DNA from: Clarkia xantiana subsp. parviflora
Taxonomy: Eukaryota; Streptophyta; Magnoliopsida; Myrtales; Onagraceae
Length of the DNA: 64,000 nt
Assembly (NCBI GenBank): GCA_036873135.1
Contig: JAPTYO010000005.1
Span: 7,852,166 to 7,916,165, forward strand
Direction: 5' to 3'
A program made the translations under genes and the position numbers. Shown here one piece after another: positions 1 through 9,353 of this stretch. The notes below the pieces were generated by a model that was given only the letters and a program-made list of their open reading frames with translations, was not told where the DNA came from and did no database searches. Every line of letters begins with the position of its first letter. Position 1 is the stretch's first letter.

Positions 1-447
1 ATAAGCATGGCCGGCCGACTTTACTAAGAGGTAAAGTGGATTTTTATCCACTCTACTTCTTTTATAAATAGGGAGTCCTAGGAGGTTTTATTAAGGTTAT
101 TCCTCTCTTCCTAAGGAGTGAGATTAAAAGAAAACTCTCCTCCCTATTTACTAGATAGTTCGGCCAAAACTACTACCACCAAGGAGGTGCCAAATAACGT
201 CGAGCAATTTACTCCAAGAGACCCATCCCGCGAAGAATCGACTGAGGCTTTGCTGTGAGGCATAATCCGCGTAGAGCTTCTCTAACAGGAACCTCTACGG
301 GAACCATCCGGCGGATCGAGAACTCCCCTCAACAGTCCTGGACTACAGGAAACATTATAGGTATGTGCACCTTATCCCGCTGCGTATTAGTTACCATGCA
401 CGTATCTAGAGTTTTGTTTCCGTAATATTAATCCCCTAAACCCTACA
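1..447 (+). mobile_element. Right part of an LTR (Copia/LARD-type element)
   Basis: The segment ends in CCCTACA (441-447) and is followed after one base by TGGTATCAGAGC, the primer-binding site complementary to initiator tRNA-Met. That is the usual layout of a 5' LTR followed by its PBS in plant Copia elements and their non-autonomous LARD/TRIM derivatives. A TATA-like TTTATAAATAG lies at about 61-71, consistent with an LTR promoter. The left end of the LTR is outside the window, no second copy was found, and no gag-pol reading frame follows. The family is therefore unassigned. Confidence 0.65.
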
Positions 448-448
448 G

Positions 449-460
449 TGGTATCAGAGC
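449..460 (+). other. Primer-binding site, initiator tRNA-Met type
   Basis: TGGTATCAGAGC is complementary to the 3' end of plant initiator tRNA-Met and sits one base after the LTR end. This is established for Copia-type elements. Confidence 0.75.
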
Positions 461-990
461 ACGTGTTAGGGAGTTTGTGTTTTTTTTTTTGTTTATTATA
501 AAATTGGTGTTCTTGGATTTTTTTTTGGCCGAAAATTTTAAAGGGTTTTGAAGTTTTAAAATTTCAGGTTTTTTTTTTGGTAAAATTTGGACTGGCCATG
601 GTTTTTCATGATGTTCATAGTGAAGTTTGATGTTCATGATCTTTAAGAAAACAAGACTTTTATCAAATTTAAACTTTGGATTCTTGATGACACGATTTGA
701 TTTTAAAATTTGACCACTTGCCCTAAATTCTTGTTTCGGCCGAACCTCCTTTAAGTATTCAAGGTGAATTTTTTTTTATTTCTTAGTCCACAAGTGACCG
801 GAAATTTTGATGAATTTTCACTAGTAGTTTCGGCCGAAATTTTGGTCCATAGGGATTATGCCAAAATTAGGGCTAGATTCACAAGATATTTGTGGATAGT
901 AACTATCAATATATCTAGCACAATATTAGGGATCTAGATATTATTGATAGTATAGTTTCATAAAAGATTGAGAAATATATATTATTGATG

Positions 991-991
<1 letters not shown>

Positions 992-1060
<69 letters not shown>

Positions 1061-1092
1061 AATATTGAATATTGACCATATATATTTTCATA

Positions 1093-1137
<45 letters not shown>
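992..1137. repeat. Two AT dinucleotide microsatellites
   Basis: Nearly pure (AT)n runs occupy about 992-1056 and 1095-1137, separated by about 38 bases of unique sequence. Confidence 0.9.
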
Positions 1138-1139
<2 letters not shown>

Positions 1140-1158
1140 GTTGCCAAATATATATATA

Positions 1159-1190
1159 CTAGTTATTAACGCGTGCGTTGCACGCGCATC
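1159..1190 (-). mobile_element. Helitron-like 3' terminus
   Basis: Read on the minus strand, a perfect 7-bp GC hairpin (CGCGTGC, loop AA, GCACGCG) is followed 7 bases later by CTAG and then T. A short hairpin about 10 nt before CTRR with insertion next to T is the hallmark of a Helitron 3' end. The 5' TC end was not located, so the element's extent to the right is unknown. Confidence 0.5.
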
Positions 1191-2247
1191 GATCATTTAA
1201 ATTTCAAGATATATAATCTATCTTAAGTTTACTAATATTTATAATTAATCAAAGTAAAATATGAGCAAGTTGATTCGTTGTGAGAAACGAATCTATGTGA
1301 TAGAGAAGAACGACATAACGTAATTCAAAACATGAGAAAGAGAAGAGTTTAATTAAGTAAAATATTAACTAATGTCTTCAGTTACGGTACTAAGTTAGCC
1401 TTATAGTTAGATATATAAATGAGTTGGGTCGAGCATTACGTTGGTCAGTAACGGCTCAATTGTATCTAACTCATCAACTTGATGTGTCAAGAATGTAAAC
1501 TTATTCTTAATTACTTAGAGTCATCAATGGACAAATTTGACATATACAAACGTAATTATATACAATATCACAATACCAACAAAATTTGATTTAACAACAA
1601 AGATAAAATTAAATCACAAAAATATAAAGTTTAGACTTAAATTTTCAAAAATATTTAGGTAACATTAATTAGGTTGTACACAATGTGATTGGATTAACAA
1701 ATAGAAGAACTAAATTAATTGTTTGAGTCCATAAATATTTGACGATGAGTAAAATGTTATTTGTACGAGGTCAAACTTCAAGAACCACATTTCACCCTTA
1801 TTTTGACTTGTTATATATATAATTTGGTAAGTGGCTGATCTATGTGATAGAAAAATCTCAACATGCGGAATATATATCACTCGATCTATATAATTCGTTG
1901 AATAATTTTTTTTTTACATGTATCCGAAATTTGAACGGAATGAGTATGATAGGGCTGACTTAAATTGATATGAATATTGGATTGTAAGTTAATTATAATT
2001 ACTATGTCATTGTCAACTAAGCGACCTTAAAAAAATAACAAAATTTAAATAATGATTTAGTAATAATATTAAAGATAAATAAATGTTTTTTAAATATAGT
2101 AATGACTAAATTATTAATTTTATAAAATATAGGAATTAAATATAATATATTTTTTTGTTAATAAAATAAAAATGTGCTAAAAATGTCTATTGGGGTGAGG
2201 ACCCAACACAAATAATATATTGGTATATAGATATATATATGTTTGCC

Positions 2248-2349
<102 letters not shown>

Positions 2350-2927
2350 CGCAGAAAATTGGAAATTATTTTATAATTAATTGTTACTTGGTGGCCAAGT
2401 TAAGTTTTTTTTGTGGATTTTAAAACCCTACTTGGCCTACAAGTCTCAATTTCAGCTGGACCCATTGGGTAATGGGCCGGTCCAATTTAGCACAACCGTG
2501 TTGGGTCAACCAACCCAGGTGGCCAAGGGAACCCGAACCGGGTCAACCGAACCGAACCGGGTCAGGTTCCACGGGTCTAAACCGGAGCGAGTCAAAAGCC
2601 GGGTTTTCTCAATCAGTCTGACCCACTCGGGTCGGACCGGGGCAACTAATACGGGTCGAACCGACCCGATTTTGAGTGACAAACCGAACCAAAATCCTAT
2701 TTTAAACCGAATCGGTCCGGCCGAACCCTTTTACCGGACCGGTCCGAACCGGTCTGAACCGAACCATAATTAATTAATTTGAACCGAATTAATTAAATAA
2801 AATAGGATGGTCAATTTTTTTTATTAAATCCAAATTTTTTCGAACTTTAAATTACCTACACAATGCTTAGGTTTAATATTTCATCGATTTATTTAAATAT
2901 GATGCCTAGTTTCGATTATGAGGGATG

Positions 2928-3642
2928 AGTTGGATCACGGTGGAACTCCGGTACGGACTTTGACGGCGATCCTAGCTCCTTCGCTCCACGCAATCCTGCA
3001 AGAGGGGATAGACCGGGCGGTGACCCAGAATCTCTCTCCGATGCTTAAATGAGTATCTCGTATGGACCGGCAAGCAGTAATCTCAAGTAAGTATTTTCAA
3101 CCTAAACCATCTGAGGTGACCCCTTGCCCTTTTATAGGCAAAGAGATACCTCATTTACCTGGTGAACCGTTGGGGGTGGTTAGCCCGTATCCCGCGTATC
3201 TCGGATGTGATCCCGCCTATCTAGGCCATGATCTCGTTTATCTCGGCCACGCCCCGCGTATCTCGGCCACGCTCCGTGTATCTTAACCACGTTCCGCGTA
3301 TCTTGGCCACGCCCCGCGTATCTCGGCCTTATCCTCTGGTAACGAGTCCCGACTATCATCGGGGACTCCAGAGTTATCTCGTTGTGTCACCGCTCGGGGC
3401 CCCTCGTCATCGTGACAGGGCCTATTGTTCTTAGGGATTCTTCATCGGGGCCTACATAGAGGCATTTCATCGGGAGCGTTCAGCTCACTTGTCAGGTCCG
3501 ACTCCGTCGGGACCTCTCATCCTCGGGCTCCCTTCGTCGGGATCCTTTGTCTGGGCCATCTTGGCCTTCGTTTTGGGCCTACCAGGCCTATCAGCCGTTT
3601 CTTCATCGTTAAAGGGCCTAACGGCTGTAGTCGAACCCATCA
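2928..3642 (-). repeat. 3' LTR of element 2
   Basis: 715 bp, matching 24837-25541 apart from about nine substitutions and a 10-bp insertion near 3087-3100. On the plus strand it ends in GAACCCATCA and is followed by TTTGCCCCCAAGAC, the complement of the polypurine tract. A minus-strand TATA box (CTATAAAA) lies at 3130-3137. From about 3190 to 3330 it contains imperfect repeats of roughly 21 bp built on CGTATCTCGGCCACG. Confidence 0.93.
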
Positions 3643-3846
3643 TTTGCCCCCAAGACATGAGGGACTTTTAGTTCGTCGTGTCTTTCAACTCCCGACCTCC
3701 CGACATTAGAATCGGGGATCCTTCCCTTGACATAGTCACTCAATACTAGTCTTCTCCTTCACGTTTCTTCGATGCTTTGTAGATAAATGCCAAATCTGAG
3801 GGGCTTTTCGATTCCCCCGTTCATTAAATGCAGCAGCTAGTGAAGA

Positions 3847-4030
3847 GACGTCTTCTGTACTCGTGCCTGATTTTTCGCGCCTGTTTCTTCTGAAAAGTGC
3901 TTTTCAGGCCGTTTCATCATTACGCCTGTTACCCTTCTGCACGTTCCATCTCAACGGTCCAGATTAAAACTCTTCAACTTCGACGACTCGGATCGAAGTG
4001 TCCCTTCAACTGTCCTCTTTACCTATAAAA
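3847..4030 (+). promoter_or_regulatory. Putative promoter of the antisense ORF of element 2
   Basis: CTATAAAA at 4023-4030 lies 167 bp before the aORF ATG. A GACGTC core (3847-3852), a typical bZIP site, lies about 171 bp further upstream. Element 1 has the same two signals at nearly the same spacing, in the same relation to its aORF. The leader that follows is pyrimidine-rich. Promoter activity is inferred, not shown. Confidence 0.5.
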
Positions 4031-4189
4031 CCCTAGCCATGGGCACAGTTTAATTTTTACCGTTCCCGAATTCTCAAAAGCTCTCTGTAACTTCTCTGCG
4101 AATTCAAGCTCTGCAATTCCGAAGGTCTCAGAGTTTCTCCGGTCATCTTTCCGGCAACGCTAAGTTTATTCCTTCAGCCTCCAATCGCC

Positions 4190-6857
4190 ATGTCTGGTAA
4201 GAGTCCTTCTCTATTGTTCGTTCATGTCTTCCTTGTTTACAGCTTTCCAAAAATCCCACTGTGCCTTCCTTGCCATTTCTACTTTTCAGACAGCGGATCC
4301 AGCTCTGAGGGGAGAAAGCCCTTCAACTTTGATTATGCCCTGAATGAAATCTCCAACACTGCTTATGATGCAGCTCTCCGAGAGGGGTGCATCACTTCTA
4401 CTTGGGAACCTCGTTTCCCATATCCCTAGCCTCGCCCCTCGGGTAGCCTTGAGGTTACTCGTCCCCGAAAAGGGGAGGTATTTGTCTCTACGGGACAAAT
4501 ATCAGCGGGGATCAGATTCCCCTTCTGTGGTAATCTGGTCGAGATGTGCCAGCATTATAAAACTCATCCGACCACCTTCTCTCCGCACGCCATTCGCCTG
4601 TGGAATGCTTTCCAGGTCCTCTGCTTCTGACAGCGGTGGGTGTATAGCCTCCAGCTCTTCAGGACCTTCTATGGGATGAAGTGTAACGAGGTGGGGTTTT
4701 GCACCTTCTACCCCCGAATGTCGAAGTGGAGCAAGGCACAACTTGGACGATGCAGCTGGACCAGTGACACCTGGAAGGTGGTCAAGGGTCGGGGACTCCT
4801 GGTGGATACGGGGTCCGATAACAGCAGTTGGAAAAGGAGCTACTTTTTTATCCAACATTCTTCGATCCCCTGGCCCCGATGGGAGGTGGAAGCAGATTCT
4901 CCGCCTGCCTTCCTCACCTACACCGACGAAGATTTTCAAACTCTTCAACTCATCAAGCTCTACCGATGGGGGGAGTCCTACACTCCCCTCGACGCCAATT
5001 CTCTCGTGGAGCGGGACCTGGTGAACGTCGGGATCCGACTCCTCGATATAATCTCTGGGGGGCAGCTTTTCGACGGCCCCTCCAATGTGGTTCCTTGGGT
5101 AAACTTCTAACTCTTTTTCGTTTACTGTTTGCAGCCAAGAGGGTATCTGTGCTGACCGATCTGTTCCTTAAGCAGGGGGAGACTGATGCTGTCCGCCCCT
5201 CGCGGAAGAGGAAGTCTGCCAAGAAGGCTGCTGCTCCATCGGGGTCTCCTTCTGCGGAGCAGCCTAAGCGGAAACGCGTGGATCTGGACCAACTCTTCGA
5301 CGTCCAGAATGCTGAAGAAGGTAAAAAGCTCCGACTTGCTATTAAATCATATAGGAGGATGGTCCCGAAGGATTTGATTCCTTCAACCAAGGAGGCCCGT
5401 ATTGCTGACGTCAAACGAATCCTTCGAGGCGAAACTCCTCGTGTCCTGAAGGCGGGCTACTACCACTACCGCGGGAAGGATCAATATGTCTCCCGACGTA
5501 TTGTTTGGTGTAAGAATCCTGATGAACTTCCCGACTACATATCTGAAGCCTCTCGTCCTCTAGGTGCAGGTCGCTCAGGGGCTCCATCGGGTGCTGAAGC
5601 TTCTGCGGGTGCACCGTCTTCAACAGGGGCGCCTCCCTCAACTGGGGAGAAGACCCCGACCGGCGAACAGTTTCGTCGGGTTGAAAGCTTGGACTCCTCC
5701 GAGGAGACCAATGAGGGTGGCTCCCTCCGTCGTCGTCGGAGGACTGGGCAGTCTCCCTTGAAACCAGCCTCTCAGGGGCTGCCCCCTTCATCTTCTCCGC
5801 GGCAGCGACAGCCGTCGCCCATCCACAACTTCACTCCTTCCCCTGTCCGGGTCGAGCCGGAGGCGTGCCCCTCCACGATTCGTTCTCCTTCTCCTGTCCC
5901 TCTCGATGGGAGTTTCTACAGGCCCTTCGACCCCGCACAAGTGAATGCCCCCTGGACTCCCATCCAAACACTGCAAGGAGTCCCGCTCCGACAAGGGGAC
6001 CAGCACCAGGACCTGGCTCTGCATCTGCTGGCAGGCTCGATCCTGCCCACCATGCGGTACCCGATTTCCTTGAATCGGACTGCTATGCATCGGGATGTCA
6101 GAGAGATGTCCCTGCGTCGGGTAGAGGTAAAACTTCGCTTCTCTCTTTTCATTGGTAAATCTGGTTGTTTGTCTATTAACACTTTTCCTTCTTCTATTGT
6201 AGGAGCTCGGGGACTTCAACCGTCTTTTCGGGTACCTCATCGCCTATGATGAGTCCCGGGAGCGGGACCGGGCGGCCCTTGACAAGCTTAAGGAGGATCT
6301 TGCAGCCTCCAAGTCTTCGCGGGGGAAACTTGCCAAGGAGCAAGCCGCCCTTGTCCAAAAGGTTCAGGACCTCCAAAAGCAGGTCGGGGACTTCGAGGGG
6401 CTCCTGAGGCAGGAGCGGCAGGAGCGGCAGGCTGCTGAGGACAAGCTGGTCCTCGAGAAGAAGGCTCTGGAGGAGCAAGTCGCGGGGTTTCCTGCGCAGC
6501 TGGTCGAGGCGGAGGTCAAGGGCCGGGAGGACTATCGGAGGTCTGAGGACTTCCAGGCCGATGCTATGAAGTTCTTTGGCGCGGAGGTGGAGAACACTCT
6601 CTTTAATGCGGTTGAGGAGCTTCACCTGGAGTATGGCGACGCCATCAATTTTGACAAGTCTCCTTCCCTCGCCCCCTTCGCGAAAAAAATACTTTGCTCT
6701 TTCTGAGGAGAGTGATGGGGGGAGTACTCCCGCAGTTGCCGAAGACGCAGCAGATGCCCCGATAGTCGATCCTCCCGAGGCCAACCCTGTGGAACCTTCT
6801 GCTACCGACTCCGCGGACCCAGCTCCTGCCGATGTTGCCGACAAGGACCAAGCTTAA
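4190..6857 (+). pseudogene. aORF of element 2: antisense accessory gene (putative gypsy-type transposon protein), decayed
   Basis: This gene faces against gag-pol. The model starts at ATG 4190 with a 7-nt first exon (4190-4196). Intron 1 is 4197-4289 (GT-AG); exon 2 is 4290-5098. A very short GT-AG gap follows, then exon 3 from about 5140 to 6126, intron 3 at 6127-6202, and the last exon from 6203 to TAA 6855-6857. The N-terminal half resembles the plant 'putative gypsy type transposon' family (the domain I know as Transposase_28), e.g. AIRLWNAFQ and DNSSWKRSYFFIQHSS. Next come basic NLS-like stretches (RKRKSAKK, KRKR), a Pro/Ser-rich region and a C-terminal Glu/Lys/Gln coiled coil. Breaks: TAG at 4427-4429, TGA at 4628-4630 (CGA to TGA likely), and a frameshift in a 7-A run at 6683-6689. 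Its function is unknown. Confidence 0.75.
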
Positions 6858-7039
6858 CCGTTTATCTTTAGAGTCCTTGTATTTTCTTCTCTTTTGTCAT
6901 CGTCGGGCCTTTGAGCCCTTATAAATTATCAGACTTTCTCAATTCCGATTTTCTCGATGCACTTCTCCAAGTGGCTTTACTATACTTGCTTAGGTCGATA
7001 CTTCGACACTTAAGATATTTTCGTACGTCATTCCCGACG

Positions 7040-7606
7040 ATTTACTAATTTGCGCCACTTAAGGCGACTTATCATCATGCACCACTTAAGGCGACTTAAT
7101 CTCGTGCATCACTTAAGACGGCTTAATAACGTGCACCACTTAAGGCGACTTTTCAATACTTAGAATAAATCTAAAACACATGCATCACTTAAGACGACTT
7201 AATCTCGTGCATCACTTAAGACGACTTTTCAATACTCAGAATAAATCTAAGAATCATGCACCACTTAAGGCGACTTTTCTCGTGCATCACCTAAGACGGC
7301 TTAATATCGTGCACCACTTAAGGCGAATTTTCAATACTTAGAATAAACCTAAGAATCGTGCGCCACTTAAGGCGACTTTTCTGGTGCACCACTCAAGGCG
7401 ACTTTATAAAGCTTAGAGTAAATCTAAGAATAATTCTGATCGGAAGCAACCTCTTTATTCATTGATGGCACAAATTTGGCTTACATCGAATTAAACGATA
7501 CACAGCATACACCACTTAAGGCGATTTTACATCGGGTACCACTTAAGGCGACTTTATCGGGCACCACTTAAGGCGACTTTCTTCGGGCACCACTTAAGGC
7601 GACTTT
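7040..7606. repeat. Tandem repeats between pol and aORF of element 2
   Basis: About twenty imperfect copies of an 18-25 bp unit with the core CACCACTTAAGGCGACTT, some with a longer insert containing CTTAGAATAAATCTAA. The array starts right after the pol stop codon and fills the spacer before the aORF 3' end. Confidence 0.85.
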
Positions 7607-7608
7607 CT

Positions 7609-8559
7609 TCAAGCACGGTGTTTCTTCAAGTGTTCGCCACTAAAAGAATGCTTTAACGTTCTGCCATCGAGGTCTTCCAACTTGTACGCATTTGGAGCTG
7701 GCATCCCCACGACCTTATAAGGTCCTTCCCATTTTGGTGACATCTTGTTGATTCGATCCAAAAGGGTGAACTCGTTGCGACGCCAAACCAGCTCCCCGAC
7801 GAAGAACTGTCGGGACTTCACTCGCCGATTGTAGTACCTGGCCGTCGCCAAACGCATTCGAGCTTGGACTTCATCGGCTTCCCGCCTCTTCTCTTCGAGT
7901 AAGTCCAAGTCCAGACGTCTCATCTCATCATTCATCAGGGGCTCGTAATATCTCATCCGATGGGACACCACAGCTACCTCCACGGGGGCGACAGCCTCCG
8001 TGCCATAAACGAGGCCAAACGGAGTCTCCCCGGTTGAGCGTTTGGGTGTCGTTCTAACAGCCCAAAGCACGTTTTCCAGTTCGTTCAGCCATTTGCCCTT
8101 CAAGGCATAGACCCTCTTCTTTAGGCCATCCATCACGATTTTGTTGGCGGATTCCACCTGACCGTTAGTTTGAGCATGGCGTACAGAAGCTGTCCGATGC
8201 TCGATGTTCAACTCCTCCAGATACTCCTTCACCTGAGAGCCGTTAAACGGTGGACCATTGTCGCTGATCACCACCTTAGGAATCCCGTATCTGGAAACAA
8301 TATGGGTCTGGAGGAACTTGACGATCTGGTTCCCCGTCGTTCTGGCCAACGCCTTTGCCTCTATCCATTTCGAAAAATAATCGATTGCTACGAGTAAATA
8401 CTTATATTGACCCTGTGCTTGTGGAAGAGGTCCCACCAAGTCGATGCCCCATTGCGCGAAAGGCCACGCGCTCTTGATGGATGTCAGATTAGCGGCCGGA
8501 GGCACGATACTCGGGGCGTACCTCTGGCACGCGTCACAGGATCGGACCAACGTCGTTGC
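7609..8559 (-). pseudogene. Element 2 pol, 3' part: integrase core and C-terminus
   Basis: This is the downstream half of the element 2 integrase, cut off from its start by element 1. Read on the minus strand from 8559, the frame resumes with SCDACQRYAP (the second half of the zinc-binding HHCC module). It continues through the DDE core (WGIDLVGPLP, VISDNGPPFNG, GQVESANK) and the chromatin-proximal end, to a TGA at 7609-7611. No stop interrupts this part. The open frame actually extends upstream into the element 1 LTR to 8970, but that extension is an accident of the insertion. The sequence closely follows the element 1 integrase. Confidence 0.9.
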
Positions 8560-9300
8560 TGATGGGTTCCGATAGCAATCGTTAGCCCCGTTAAACATCC
8601 AATGGACGGCAAGTAAGTCGTGGGCCTCGTAAAGGCCCGGAAGGCCCAGAGGCCCAGTACGAAGAGCCCCGACGTAGGCGGGCCCAACATAAGAGCTGTA
8701 TGCTCCCGATAAGAAGCCTCTGAGCAGGCCCCGATATGCCTTGGTAAAGGCCCCGATGATAAAGCCCCGCAGAGGCTGGACCTGTCCCGCAGAGACTGAA
8801 GGTCCTGGGTGGTGATCTAGAATGGAACAACTCTGGAGTCCCCGACAAGAGTTGGGACTTGGGATCAGAGGATAAGACCGAGAAACCCGCCTACCAGATA
8901 GAGTAGTGGGAGACGGTTGCAGATAACGGATAAGTTCCCCCGAGATACGCAGGCCGTGCCCGAGATACACGCAGTATGGGTAAGATACGCGGAGCGTGGG
9001 GCGAAATATACGGAATCCCCCGAGATATACGGAATCATGACCATAACGGCCAAGCCTGGCCTCAGGTAACTCTGGGTGACTTCGTCTCCTATATAAAGGA
9101 GGAAGTTACCCCAGAAAACCCTAATCTGAATTACGAGCTTAGACTTTGGCTTACCACCCCATTGATTACCGTACTCATTTAAGCATCGGAGAGGGATTCT
9201 GGGTCACCACCCAGGTCATCCCCTTTTGCAGGACCACGCGGAGCTTAGGAGTCCAGTCATTCCGTCAAGGACGTAACAGAGCTTCGCCCGTGATCCAACA
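8560..9300 (+). repeat. 5' LTR of element 1
   Basis: 741 bp, TG...CA, identical by eye to 19395-20135. A TATA box (TATATAAA, 9090-9097) lies about 200 bp before the LTR end, placing the likely transcription start near 9120. Around 8939-9040 there are imperfect repeats built on CGAGATACGCGG, the same word in reverse orientation as in the LTR of element 2. Confidence 0.96.
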
Positions 9301-9320
9301 TTGGCGCCGTCTGTGGGAAC
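9301..9320 (+). other. Primer-binding site of element 1
   Basis: TTGGCGCCGTCTGTGGGAAC directly follows the LTR end CCAACA. The same sequence, in reverse, adjoins the 5' LTR of element 2. The tRNA partner was not determined. Confidence 0.8.
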
Positions 9321-9353
9321 TTACAAAAGGTCAAAATAGTTTCTACCAGATCA

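Noticed and set aside
3062..3709. Several overlapping frames in the LTRs (also 8591-9182, 19426-20017, 24958-25593)
   Set aside because: They lie within LTRs, overlap in several frames and have repeat-derived composition.
4502..6844. Minus-strand frames opposite the aORF of element 2 and similar frames opposite gag-pol
   Set aside because: Shadow frames in GC-rich codons; the coding strand is fixed by the match between the element copies.
7040..7606. Regularly spaced repeats considered as a CRISPR-like array
   Set aside because: Units are directly adjacent and degenerate, without unique equal-length spacers, in a plant retroelement spacer.
7609..8970. A 453-codon frame looking like an N-terminally extended integrase
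   Set aside because: The part above 8559 is LTR sequence of element 1 joined by the insertion; only 7609-8559 is integrase.
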